Shown piece by piece: positions 38,900 to 54,334 of a stretch of DNA of 62,000 nucleotides. Numbering within the stretch: the stretch's first letter is position 1; each line of letters opens with the position of its first letter. The notes under the pieces were generated by a model, which was given only the letters and a program-made list of their open reading frames with translations, was not told the origin of the DNA and ran no database searches. Source of the stretch: Acanthaster planci (taxonomy: Eukaryota; Echinodermata; Asteroidea; Valvatida; Acanthasteridae); the NCBI RefSeq assembly GCF_001949145.1, contig NW_019091450.1, positions 1,968,135-2,030,134 on the forward strand, written 5' to 3'. The position numbers were made by a program, and so were the translations under genes.

Positions 38900-39771
38900 T
38901 GAAATTCTTATCCATTAGTTTTTTTTATCTAGTTGAATGACTGTGGAGTTTTTGGTACTTTGAATTCAATGGACTGAATGCCTTTGTTTAGAAATTCCAT
39001 TTCTTGCTCAGATGAAACTATCATACAAAGCAAGATCCCCCAAGTGCTACATCTATCTCATTTTGGTACTGTTCCTTCAAAACACAGTGTACATGTACAC
39101 TGAATCTACACAAGTCATAGTGACCAACTTGTACCAGCTCAACTCAAACTGACTACATGTACAATAAGCAGAATTTGATGGATTAGTATGGATTAACCCT
39201 AACAGTCCAGTGTCCTTTACAAGGCAATGGACCAAATCCAACAATCCAACACACCATGTGCAATCCACATTGCTTGCTTCAAAGTCCACCACTGAGATGG
39301 TGGTCTTTGTTGATGTACCTACACTGTACATGTAACATACATGGCTTACATGACTTCATCAGATATGTTGCCATGACAACATGCACTGAATGCCCTAGCA
39401 GTGTTTCAGGCCTCCTGGACCAAGTCCATCATAATTCACCAACATCTGGTCACTTCAGGTCTTCTGTATCATACATGTACGTACACGTGCATGTATGAAA
39501 ACCACCAAAAATGGAAGGATAGATTTTGATGGAGTTTGGGTAGATAAGAGTTAAAGCATAACCTAAACCCTGACAGGGCATCTATCATTAAGAAGCTTCC
39601 AGAATTCCCTAACATCCATTACTGAGAAAATGACAATACACAAAAAACAACATTAAGCCACCTGTACATATGAAAGAGTGGTTGGTAAGGCAAGCAGCTT
39701 AAAGCAGACCCAGAAATATTCCAATCCAGAGACAGATTTTGGGATATCGAGTAGTTGAAGTGGATACTTGC

Positions 39772-43483
<3,712 letters not shown>

Positions 43484-43830
43484 TGCTACATGCAATAAAA
43501 AACAATCAGAAAGGAAAAATGACCGAAGTTTCAACTTGTATTCATGACATCGATGCATCACGCCAAGCCAAGGTAGGCGTACAGGCAAATACGAGAAGCA
43601 AAATAAAGGTGTTACTTTTTTATATACGATGCTGTTTGACAAACATGTACATGTATGTGTAAGACATCAGAGCATTTTACATCCATAATCACAGTCACTG
43701 TCCATTAAGCAGCATGAGCCATCACTCAGTGAACAGCAATCTCACATAGGCCTAGGCCTAAAGCAGCAAGACATAGGCCTACCCAAAGAACTACCGTATA
43801 TTTGTACATGTATACACCTACTTACATGTA

Positions 43831-44425
43831 TTAGCCCCACACATAGGGCTGTAGTGGCTCTCTTTTACAATCTGCCTCTTTTTTATCGCCACCACAGCCC
43901 TACTTCAGGGCATGTCTTAAATGCCTGAAATCCAAACTGCAGGATTGTCAAAAACTTTTGAATCCTAATATCTTCCAAAATGAGAATGTCTCGACAATTT
44001 TACTTACATGTACATGTACACTCAGCGTATTCCTCAGAGTTTGGACTTTTATATGAGCACCCTAAAGCTTTGGGTACCTTGAAATCTGACGCAAGAAGTG
44101 CTGCTTTTATTTTTTAATATGGCGCTGCCCATGGTCACCATAGAAATATCAAAGGGCGCCATACATGTACATCGAAAAATATTTGGTCTGGGAAAGCTTT
44201 AAGGTGCTCATATAAAAGTCCAAACTGTGAGGAATATGCCAGTGTAAGTAAAATTGTTGAGTCATTCTCACATTTCAGAAGATATTAGAATTCAAAGTTT
44301 GTAACAATCCTGCAGTCTGGATTTCAGGCATTTAAGACATGCCTTGAAGTAGGGCTGTGGTGGCGATGGAAAAGAGGCAGATTGTAAAAGAGAGCCACTA
44401 CAGGTACAGCCCAATTTGTGGGGCT
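43831..44425. mobile_element. Large foldback element with ~230-bp arms
   Basis: Left arm about 43831-44078 and right arm about 44195-44425 are inverted copies: TAGCCCCACA...GTAGTGGCTCTCTTTTACAA on the left faces TTGTAAAAGAGAGCCACTAC...TGTGGGGCTA on the right, and both carry TCCAAACT with CATATAAAAGTCC. The central loop is about 115 bp. The left arm has an extra ACATGTACATGT block that the right arm lacks. No coding capacity. It lies in the 5' UTR intron of LIX1. Arm identity looks high, which suggests a fairly recent event. Confidence 0.88.
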
Positions 44426-44985
44426 AGTACCATATCTACATGTAGCTCCTCACGCCACTTCTCCAGGAGGAGAAAAATGCAGTATGACCTGCCCCATAGT
44501 TGTTCAGTACTCCATCATGGAGTAGGGCCTACACATGTGCATTATGTCAGATTGTGTGCACATGTGCTACACGCTCAAGCCACACTAAAGTCGCCTTCCC
44601 ATGTGTACATTTTTGGGGTGCCTTGCGTACACAACACATTCATGCATTCATATTCAGTTCACGGACACAAAAATTTTCTCTATTAACATAACACATGCGT
44701 GCATCATGCGCATTATTGTTCGGACAATTTGGAAATGCAAAGCTTGGTACCAGTGTTGACATGCCTTAACATTATCAGCCTACCATGCCTACAATAATCC
44801 AAGTCGTTGGCCTTCAGTGTGTGGCAGGCCTATACAGTTTTTCATGTGTAAAACCATGGAACCTTCCTCCATGGTAAAACCCTTCCTCCACCATCGTGAT
44901 CATATCCATAGTATTAGTAAAGCATGGCCTAGCCTCCGGGCCAGCCCTGAACATGCTGAAACGTCAGTCGACTGTGTTGACTTAC

Positions 44986-45180
44986 CTTCAAACAATCACG
45001 ATTTCCTCTCCAAATGCCCTTAATTCACATATATGCAACACCTTGAATATCCATCGATTCTGCCTTTATAAAGGAGTTCTCATGTCGGAGTCGTACCCGA
45101 GATATTTTGATCGAATTTCCAAATTGAAATCGCTGTCAGTCAAATTGTCGGGGAAATTATACACAACAGCAAAGTGACAA
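44986..45180 (-). other. Probable non-coding first exon of LIX1
   Basis: On the minus strand an AAG|GTAAGT donor lies at 44986/44985, the best donor upstream of the LIX1 coding exons, and the first coding exon begins right after an acceptor, so a leader exon is expected here. It holds only short upstream frames. The 12-bp palindrome CCTTTATAAAGG (45063-45074) could act as a TATA element; if so the exon would be only about 50 bp long. The right end given is a guess. Confidence 0.5.
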
Positions 45181-45370
45181 CAATGCGCAGATAGCTAGCT
45201 AGCTATAGAGCACCACCTCTTTCTCAGGTAAGCAATCTACTAAACGTTGCTTGGTCAACGATGGCGATGTGCAAACGATGCTGTTAACGAAGTGACGTCA
45301 CTGACATGGCTGCGCCCATGTAAAATACTGTTGAAACTTTCAACATGTTCAACTCGGCCCTTGTGCTGGT
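45181..45370. promoter_or_regulatory. Candidate bidirectional promoter, LIX1 (-) / ACP1 (+)
   Basis: The divergent genes LIX1 and ACP1 have their putative leader exons within about 400 bp of each other. Between them lies a full consensus CRE/ATF site, TGACGTCA (45293-45300), and an imperfect inverted repeat CGTTGCTTGGTCAACG (45245-45260). A CTG|GTAAGT donor at 45369/45370 probably ends the ACP1 leader exon. That leader would contain a 10-codon upstream frame beginning at the ATG at 45344, out of frame with the main start. All of this is inferred from sequence motifs. Confidence 0.5.
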
Positions 45371-45472
45371 AAGTTAACTCCTTGAATTAAGGTTTTCTGC
45401 GTGTTTGCACATAATTGGAGGAAAGAGTTCCATATATGGACGCCACTAATTAATCCCTACAGTGACCTTTAA

Positions 45473-45660
45473 GCCTCCAGAAAGCAAGAACATGTCCAGA
45501 AAAGTTAAATTTAGGAAAGTTAGGAGGGATCCAGATAAAAAAGTCGGTTTAGCCTACTTAGAAAAACAGAATTTTTCAGACCAGTCTCATAGGGTTTGTG
45601 CATGGGTTGTCATGTGGCTGACATCTGTGTATGGGAACTCTTTCCTAATTGGAAAGAGGA
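45473..45660. repeat. Dispersed repeat, third copy
   Basis: Matches the block at 24850-25000: AGAAAAGTTAAATTTAGGAA near 45497, then CAGACCAGTCTCATAGGGTT with TGTGCATGGGTTGTCATGTGG near 45580-45620. It lies in the 5' UTR intron of ACP1. Confidence 0.65.
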
Positions 45661-45880
45661 AAGCGTTAAAGCAAGCTTTTTTTTTAACAGTATAATCGTA
45701 AGGAGTGACTGTTGACATTAATATATGTGTGTGTATGTATTTCTTGCATGCATTAAGGCCTAGCACTTCAGCCGGGCTGCCCTGATAATTAGCCGAGGCT
45801 ACCAGCAACTTTGAAGAGGACATCATTGTTTCCATTGTTGATGATGACATGTATGTTACCAATAGTATCAACACTTCAGG

Positions 45881-47723
45881 ATGGCTGAGTCCACAAGCAT
45901 GTCAAGGAAATCTGTCCTCTTTGTTTGCCTCGGTAAATTCTGAAGTTTTTTGCATGACTAGGCCTGAAAAAACCTTGACTTGAGATATTTAACGGAAACT
46001 TTCCTGACCCAACTCCAATACTGTTTTGAGGCTTAATTGTTTTTCTTCTGATATATGCCTTTATCTCTACCCTGGTATGTGATGATTTTACCAGTAACTT
46101 GTACTGTTTCAGTCATTCCTCATGTTTTTTATTTTATACAATCGTGCGCGTACGTGTACCAGCAAATAATGAACATGAAGTGGAAATTAACTCATGGGAG
46201 TATATGTAAACTGTAAGTTTTATCTCTTATGATTAGATCTTCTTATTGCATCTATACATTGCACATGTAGCTGTGTGTTCAAAACGACTAATTTCTTTCC
46301 CCAGGTAATACATGCCGATCTCCACTAGCTGAAAATATGCTGTGTCACATGTTAGAAGAAAAAGGTGTGCTTGCTGACTGGAAGGTGGATAGTGCAGCTA
46401 TATCAGATTACATGGTGGGTTGTGAAGTTAACCCCAGCTCCAATCATCAATTGGAAAAGAACGGAATAAAGAGAAGTCAGCATAGAGCTAAACAGGTGAG
46501 ATTGAATGACCTTGTACATGTAAGTTTCTGGACAAAAAAGGAAAGACGTACTTGTTGGTGGAAGTGTGGGGAGATATAGCAGAAAAATTGACCAGTTTGA
46601 TCTATGTGACTCATCATCTTTCTCCCATTTCTTTAACCTCCCAGATCACTCTCGAAGACTATGAGAATTTCCATTACATCTTTGGTTTTGATGAATATAT
46701 CTTAGAGTAAGTATTAACCATTGAGCAGTTTCTTTCCTATAGAGTATACATCCAATTTTGCATGCTAGGTGGTTGCAAAAGATATTCATATGTAAGACAA
46801 TTTAGCACTTTCTATTAGGTGAGAGCCTGTCATCACTTGGTTGTGGTCCTAAGTGAGTGATTAAGCACCAGCTGGCCCATCACGTTCTGTGCCAATCTTA
46901 TGCTGCATACGTCATGCAAGCACCAATCTCCAATTATAAGGAGACTTAAATATGATTGACTTGAGGACATGCACAAAATACAAGTCTTTTCTGACTCCAT
47001 TTGGCTACATATTAATGTATATCTCCTGGTAGGAGATAGTTGAGTTCATTAAACCCTTCACGGAAAAAGAGTAAAGTGGTAAGAGATCACTATGTTATTT
47101 CCTGCAAATTGAAACAAATATTTTGATGATTCTCTGGAAGGCATTTGATGAAATGGAAACCAGCTTCAAGCACCAGCCTTATTCGACTCTTGGGGGATTT
47201 GGATCCAGAAAGTGACCGTATCATTGCAGACCCATATTATGTAAGTCTGGACACCATGCATGAAGCCAAAATAATACATACATACACCAGTACACTGGTA
47301 TCTTTGAAAATTCATGCTAGTTGAAAGTACATGTATGCCAAATTTTAGATTATCAACTTTATTTTTGGTTAAGTGGGTGTTTTCCTTTAACAGAGAAAGC
47401 ATATTTTTCATTAAGTACTGTAATTTACTCTCAATTTCTTAATTTTGAGTCATAGAACATAAAACAGTTCAGACTGACTGACATTTTTTAACTTCCCACC
47501 TCAATTCATTACACCTGTTCATTTTTGGCCCTATGCTTTCAGATTATTCAAACTCGAAGATTTAAAGGTACGAAAAAGCATTTTAAAATTATTCAATCTC
47601 TTGTTTGTTTTTGTTGTGATCAAACAGATTGGTGATGACGCAGCCTTTGAGAAGGTGTTTGCTCAATGTAAACGATGCTTGGAGGTGTTTGTTGAGGAGG
47701 TTTTAGGGAAATGCAAAACTTGA
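45881..47723 (+). CDS. ACP1: Low-molecular-weight protein tyrosine phosphatase
   Basis: Predicted 166-aa cytosolic enzyme from five coding exons: 45881-45932, 46305-46495, 46645-46706, 47141-47240 and 47628-47723; phases agree throughout. It hydrolyses phosphotyrosine through a cysteinyl-phosphate intermediate. The P-loop VCLGNTCRS gives the C-X5-R signature, with nucleophile Cys16 and Arg22, and spans intron 1. The general acid motif ADPYY (Asp132, Tyr134, Tyr135) corresponds to human Asp129-Pro-Tyr131-Tyr132. Further family landmarks are the SP(L/I)AE helix, VDSAAISDY, and the C-terminal FEKVFAQCKRCLEVF. Length is normal (human about 158 aa). The acceptor before exon 4 (CTCTGGAAG|G) has a weak pyrimidine tract but is the one that keeps frame. 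The ATG follows an acceptor by one base, so the leader is spliced; it is divergent from LIX1. Confidence 0.97.
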
Positions 47724-47887
47724 GGAAGGGCTTTCTGTATCAAGTCTTTACTCGTGATTTGGGCTGTCAATGTATCAGTTTTCTACCTCTCTGAAATGAA
47801 TACAATGTATACGGTTTAAAACCAGACATTTCATACTAAGTCTTGGATGTTCTGTGTAGTACTGAAGTGATTTACCATTTTCTGGTA

Positions 47888-47893
47888 AATAAA
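47888..47893 (+). terminator. Poly(A) signal of ACP1
   Basis: AATAAA lies 164 bp past the ACP1 stop codon, with a T-rich stretch downstream. Position and context are typical of a 3' UTR end. Confidence 0.65.
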
Positions 47894-50458
47894 AATTTTG
47901 CATTATACTTTAGTGCAATTTTTTTTACTTTTGGACATACAGTAGTCAAATTTTGAATAGTTACGGTATATTATTTTTGGTCGGTTTTGTTGCAACAAAA
48001 TTTGCTAGGTGAGGGGCATTTTGGGTGCATACATATGTTCTGCAATGGTACGTGTTGTGGGGTTTATCTTGATATTTTAATGTAATGACTATACTCAGGG
48101 AGTATTTTTGAGACTCTGTGTATGGGAGAATTATTTAAAAATGCATAGTCGTATATAGTCTTTCATAACACAACTCTTTAAAGAATATATTACATCTCGA
48201 TGAAAGAGAAAACGAAAAATATGCAAGGCATCAGGTTCTTGCTCTCGAGTACCTTATGAACTTCCTTGTGTATTATTACATAAAAGCTGGCATTTGTAAG
48301 GTACCACAGATTGGGCTTCAAGGACAGAAAATGACATCTTCTCTCCACATGTGCAATGCAAATTGTGCCACCCGTTCGTAAGAGTTTAAAATTTTTACAA
48401 GCTGTACTGGGTCTCATCTATTTTAATTACGGGTGTGAGAATTCAGCTGTTCATCTGATTTCAGCATTTTAAGGTTAGATGTTGACCCTGAATTTCAACT
48501 TTTTTGTTCACCTGGTCTATACAAAAGTATGGGAACTTTTTGTGTTTCAGCTTTTTGCTAGCTGTTTTCAGCTGTAATTTTAAGTGGCCACTCACACCCC
48601 TGTAATTAGAAAGCGAGATTATAAAGTTTTTGCCAACCTCTGTGTTACTATTCAAAGCAGTTGAAGGATTGGACTACTCACGATTGCTCTTGTTCTGCGG
48701 CATGTTCTTGAACATATTCAACGTATGTTAAAGAGATGTATGTGGTGTACAAGTCGTTGTGACATTGGTTCCACAATTTGGGTTCTTCCATTTCTCTCGA
48801 TGGGTTTTAAAGTTATGTTTGTAAGTCACGTTAATTGAAAAAGGTACGTGTAATGTTCACATTGATATCAAAACTACAGTCTTAAAAACATTTACCTAAC
48901 TACCGGGTAGCAATGTGAGACCACGTTAATGCCATTATGTCGCGATCGCACAAATAAGTTATTTCCTCTTAAACGATCTAGCTGGGTTTTCTTTGCTATT
49001 GTTTATTGGGGTGTAAATATTTTATGGATAGACCAAAATGAAGAATGACGTAGAACCAATCAATATATTAAGCTGCAGACTCGCACAAACATCTTTGGCT
49101 GCCTAAAGGTGTAAAACCTCGTTTGCTGTATAATCATATTACCACGTTACCTCAATTGAGATTGGCAGTGCACAGACCTTTATTTAAAGTATTTTTTTGT
49201 CATTTAAAACGGATGGTGTTTTTTTCTTGGTAATATCCAGGTCTGGAGCACACAATGATCGTTTTAAGAGAGTTTCAGTTTAGCATTTAAAAATAGCGAA
49301 AGTAGGGGCCAATAACTCCCAGAGCATTAATTGTTTAGTGTGACAGAGTCGAAAAGACTCCTGGTCTTTTTGTCGGGGAATCGTTGTCAGTTCCAAAGGC
49401 TGACTGTGACCGTGTTTCTGCTGATGTAGACTGTAAACATCTTGTTTTGATAAGTTTTTACATTAAGAATTTCAAGTTCTTACGTATGTAGCATAGAATT
49501 CGTACCTTACCATTATTTCAATATTTGAAGCATTTGTCGTATTATAGGGTGACTTTTCAAGATTTGTACAATTTGAACTCCCAACAATGTGCCTTGCTAT
49601 AGTTTTTGTACACCGTGTTTTAATATAAAAATATTGTCAGATGTCTGTCTGTATTCCCTCTTATTGTACGCTCAAAATATATAAGCAGATTACTAGTAGC
49701 AGATATTATTGTGTGCTAGCTTTCATTCGAGGTTTTGTGTCTTGAAACTAAGATGTAGTACAAAATATTGAGATTTTACGTTTTTAAGGAGTCTTTCTTT
49801 TCGATATCTGGCTCAAGAAATGTGCCGATTTGACTTGAAAAAAGGTTAACGTATACACATCTTGTAAGGTTTACCACCGTGTCCTGACATTCAAGTGAAG
49901 GACGAAATTGAGGAGTAAAAGATAGACGAGGTCCGCGACCGACATGTCTCACTTGCACTTGGATCTAGAAATTTCAAGGAGCAGTGGAAGTTTCCATTTG
50001 CTTCCGCCTCAGTAACGGCCAGCTGGGTCAGAAAGATAAGGTCTGTGAACAGTGCCGGAACAGGATCTTTGCACCGCTCGGAAAAGTTCGACGGATGTAG
50101 GCCCACGTGCATCAACTATACGGTCTGATGAGGAAACCAGGCTGTCGCTATAATGATATATTGAACTGTTGGTGATCAAGGGTTGTTTAACCAACAAGTT
50201 CAGAAACTAATTTCCGGAAGCTTCATATATACAGGAGTGACCTACGGCTGTGAAAAGGCACATGTCCTGGAGAAATGCAATTCAAACACAGACCTAGTGA
50301 TTTGGTATACTATTGAAAGGTACTCAACACGGAGCGGTGTAAAACATAAACATCACCGCACTTAAGGATGAAATAGTTTCCACACCACTTAAAATTGAGT
50401 GTCACAGCAACTCATAAGCCACATCTTCGCATGAAACCAGAAGACTGAAGACTCAGAT
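47894..50458. other. No gene found between ACP1 and the coiled-coil gene
   Basis: After the ACP1 poly(A) signal there is no frame with domain character. The last few hundred bases should contain the promoter and leader of the gene starting at 50459; I see no clear TATA box at a typical distance, though TATATA at 50224 and GTATAC at 50305 are possible weak elements. Confidence 0.5.
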
Positions 50459-53400
50459 ATGGGTTTGACCATTGCAACGATTTGCATTCTTATCGTTAGT
50501 GCACAGCAAGTCATTGCTGATGAGCCATCTCCGGTGGTCTCCGATGGTTCTTGCAACCAGGAGTACTGTCATAATCACCCACAGCAGACCAAGGTATCAG
50601 CTGTCCTTCAGGTTTCCTCGGCTGATATCGAGGCGAAGCAGGAGACATCGTTCACTCTGAAGTCGGCATGTGAAGGTACACTTTTCAAAAGTTACGCTTT
50701 ATTTAGTTCGATAGTCTGTTTGCTTGAATGTGTCTTTGAATATTTTGCAAAGGCTGGTTTTGATTCACTTATTTGAAGGCTTTCGATACTTATTTGAAGT
50801 TCATTTCCAGACTAATAAAGTCCCGGATTAAAAGTAAGTTCTGATTGTAGCAGAAAGCCTTGGATCAGCGCGAAGGATTGAAGAGGGCATGACACTAACA
50901 CTGTTGTAAACAAAACAGGAAATATTGTGTAAGTTAGTCTTAATTTCATAGAGACGAATCGTGCTGTTTCCCGAAACAAATTACATCAGTATAGACCCAT
51001 TTATCACTAATACCAGTAGGGCCTACATGTACTTATTAATTTGTAAATGATACACATTACCGACGGTAAAAGTATGGTCGGCGTAAAATCGGCAGGTCAC
51101 AGTGAATTTATCTCTGTTCACTTCCACAGCTAAACCTGTTTTCAACACCACGCAGACGTGTTGTAAAAGTAGGAACCACTGCAACACGACTGACATCGTC
51201 AAAGAGTTGAAATCTCTTCAGCAAACCGTGAACGAACTAAAAACCGTTGTAGCTGAGCTGTCCAGCAAGGCGCCATGCCCTGTCAACAAGACTGATGTTA
51301 CCCCAGATGAAGGTAAATTATTTTGAATTTTTAACATTGAAACTTTGTCATCAAGCTGCTTCGCAAGTGGCTAAAGGCGTGATTACCCCATTCACATGTT
51401 TCTTCAGTACATAAAGACAGTGGGAGGTTATTCGTCTAGGTGATTGGCCATCTTTGATGTCGGGCTGAATTGGGTATATGTGGCTACACTTTTGTCTCTT
51501 TTTTCCGTTGATCCGCTGTTTCCGTTCCAGAGATGGCATTGCACCAAACATGCAGCGTAAAAGAGGTTAGTGAGTAATTTATGACGTCAGAGCAGATTAG
51601 CTGTGCAGTTTGTCATATATATGTCGTGCACTTACTCGGGTACTCTGTTAATAATAATTAGCACAATAAATTTGATTCTCTTGTTTTCAATTCTCTCATT
51701 GGCGTTGAGTGCCAGATTAAAGTCTAGTCAATGAAGTCAATTTTCAGCTTCTCCAGCGTATCCTGTTGTCAACGAAGATGGCGCTCGTTGGAGGTTATTT
51801 TGGTGGTACACTGACACTACTTGGCCTGATACAGTCACCGATGTTCTGCAAGGTAAAGTCAACTTCGAATCCAATAACTGTTGGATTTGCTAACAAGAAT
51901 AATTTAAGTGCAGTATGGATTCTTGTTGCTAAATTCAAGGATAATAGTAAATTTATCCAGCCATCCGTACATGCCCTCCGTATAGGCATCTTCACACAGG
52001 TGTTGTTATCGCTCCCTTGGGTGCGTATGTTTTCTGCAGGATTTTGTTAATCGCTGTAACTCGAACCGCGTATACGTAATGAACTCAACCATAAGAAAAA
52101 GAGGCGAACTTACTGCATGAATACAGAAATGTATTTGATTCACCCTTACTTCCTGTCAATGACGACCTTGGATGCTCTCCTTTGATGATTTATCGTACGG
52201 TGATACCAAGTCTACGTTTGTTGGACGCTTTTGAAGAGTTGTACCCAGTACACGTGTAAATTTATATGCAAAATCAAGAAAATGTTGAAGGGTCATGGCA
52301 CTCAGTCTGAAGAAAACATTTCCTGGAGTCCCTGTTTGCCTGATAGGCCTATAACTGTTTATTCCTTATCACAGACAAATATGGCGACTGTGAAGTAGCC
52401 GCTGCGAATTGTTTTGGTCGGCTACCGGAAGAATTGGAAGAATCCAAGGCAGAGATGCTTGGTACAGATTCCGCTGAAAATGTGTACAGGTAAGCAAACA
52501 ATTTTACAGACTAAAAGCGCCTTTCCATATGTGCGTGTTTGGTGTGAGTTACGATTCACTTTTCACCATTAACATAGCACACATGTGCTTTGTGTTTGGC
52601 TGTCAAAATCGCTCCTAGGCTGACACACAACGCTTGGCGCTCAGTGTCGACGCGCATATGGAAAGGTGCCTGAAAGCAAGCAGTCGTACAGCTTCAGACA
52701 CAAGTTAGTAAAAGAAGGGGAAATGAAAGGAAAAAGGAACGTACACTTGCAAGTTGAGTGTCTCAACATTAATAGTGTCAAAACTATAAGAATAACAGAA
52801 CATATTTCGTTTCATTGGACTATACAACTTTTGATGCACTTTATTCTGAGAATTTGAGGGCACCGCCCGCCACGTTTTATTGCTTAACTTTTTGGTTTTG
52901 GTATTTTTTTTAAGGTGGGCGTTCGATCCCAGTAATGACGTAGCTCACGCGGTATGGGAAGCATTCCACGATCATCGAGAAGGCAAAGTCACACAAGGAA
53001 ATGTTTGGAACCCAGTAATTGTCAGTGGCAAGTATAGGCCCTACATTTTTATCAGATTAAAATAAGGTACATGCAGATTCTCTGGGTGATTGACAAATTG
53101 AAAAAATACTAAAGCGGCAATATAAACAGACGCGGAAATCTTCTGTATTTAGAAATGTGTTTCCACTCTAAGCGCCTTTCTACGGCGTGGGTTCGTCTGT
53201 CCGGTCGCTAAGTCTAGAGTTCCAATTCTCTCTAATGAGACATGCACTATGATGGAGATACTCTCATTGGTACTTAATACGGGCGTTTCACAATAGTGTG
53301 CCTCCAAGAGTTTGCAACGAGTTAGCCAATCACAACGCGCGAAATCTGTCGACCCTGTCCAAACACGCACTTGGTTGACAGATTTCGAGCAGTGTGATTA

Positions 53401-54334
53401 GCCGCACCGTTGCAAACTCTTGAAGGCGCACTGTTGTGAAACGCCCGTATTGGAAATGCATTTTTAGGGACAGCGCCTGGTGCTGCACAAGACTCTTTCC
53501 AGTATCGCGAGGAGCATGGAGTTAAGTCTCTTCAGATCGATGACGACAATTGTGATTGTTTGACGTCATTGAGCCTAGGCCATGGTATGTGTGGTACAGG
53601 CTATAGCACGTCGTATGGTCCAGAGAACGTGTTTGGAGTGGATTTGTTGTATGATAGTTACTGCCAGATACCTTCACCTACCAACAGCTTGTACCTGTAC
53701 TTCAGAGGTATGTGCATCCTTCGGTTACGATCAGCTATGGTGTTTATGATTAACATGGGCGACTCACAATAGTGCACCTCCAAGAGTTTGCAACGCGTTG
53801 GCCAATCACAACGCTTGAAATTTGTCGACCATTTCCAAACGCACATTGGGTCGAAATATTTTGTGCATTGTGATTGGGGGGGGGGTTGCTCTTTGAAAAA
53901 TGTTTTGGTGAATCTTTTGATTTATTATTTTCTTTTGAAATGAAGTAAATATCAACAGTTTTGAAACTCATCGCTTTTATAGCTGTCAATATGGCCTCAG
54001 CGGTTCGATGCCATCTGTAGAGAATGAGCTAGTTCCGTATTTCGAAAAGCCAAGTCTTTCGGGAACAAAGTACGCGCGTATGGCTTCGCTGATATGACAG
54101 ACTATCGCGCGCGCGTACTGTGCCTGATTAGCTTTATACTGGACATGCGCTGTTGAATACCGAACTGGCTCATAAATCTTTTCAAAATTAGTTAAACTGT
54201 TTTGAGAGTTACTTAAAGCATCATTACTGTTTGTTTATGCAGATGATGATGAGTGTGCTGCCGTCAATTGTCCCAGTGGATATCGATGCGTCGATGGTAT
54301 CAACTCTGCCACCTGTGTCGTTGAGACTGAATGA
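50459..54334 (+). CDS. Secreted coiled-coil protein with unrecognised Cys/Trp-rich domain
   Basis: Predicted 354-aa secreted protein from seven exons: 50459-50675, 51130-51312, 51748-51852, 52375-52489, 52915-53027, 53468-53707 and 54243-54334; all junction phases agree. A signal peptide is at 1-20 (GLTIATICILIVSAQQVIA). Cys83, Cys84 and Cys90 precede a heptad coiled coil (I95, L99, L102, V106, L109, V113, L116), which suggests disulfide-linked oligomers. Residues 134-324 form one domain I do not recognise, with RWRLFWWYTDTTWPDTV, NCFGRLPEEL, an acidic IDDDNCDC (possible Ca2+ site), GHGMCGTGYS and LLYDSYC. The end has DDDECAAVNCPSGYRC and stops after four Cys, half of a calcium-binding EGF. 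Intron 5 uses a GC donor. The layout is like oligomeric lectins (leader, coiled coil, recognition head), so a soluble recognition role is inferred only. Candidate poly(A) signal at 54887-54892. Confidence 0.82.
52517..52670. mobile_element. Foldback element in intron 4 of the coiled-coil gene
   Basis: Left end GCGCCTTTCCATATGTGCGT and right end ACGCGCATATGGAAAGGTGC are inverted copies over about 20 bp with two or three differences. The interior is non-coding. Typical size and form of a MITE. Confidence 0.75.
53276..53451. mobile_element. Foldback element, AATACGGGCG family, copy 1
   Basis: Ends AATACGGGCGTTTCACAA and TTGTGAAACGCCCGTATT are exact inverted copies. The arms extend about 75 bp, including CTCCAAGAGTTTGCAACG against CGTTGCAAACTCTTGAAGG and GAAATCTGTC against GACAGATTTC. 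It fills much of intron 5 of the coiled-coil gene and ends 16 bp before the acceptor at 53467. Confidence 0.9.
53750..53890. mobile_element. Foldback element, AATACGGGCG family, copy 2 (decayed)
   Basis: CTCCAAGAGTTTGCAACG, then CCAATCACAACGCTTGAAAT and TTGTCGACC, match the left arm of the copy at 53276. The right half is diverged and interrupted by a run of about eleven G (about 53875-53886). It lies in intron 6 of the same gene. Confidence 0.75.
54025..54172. mobile_element. Foldback element, TGAGCCAGTTCGG family, copy 3
   Basis: Starts TGAGCTAGTTCCGTATTTC and ends GAATACCGAACTGGCTCA, inverted termini of about 18 bp. Inside are GGGAACAAAG and a GCGCGCGCG run. It lies in intron 6 of the coiled-coil gene, 70 bp before the last exon. 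It is related to copies at 8125-8242 and 18601. Confidence 0.8.
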
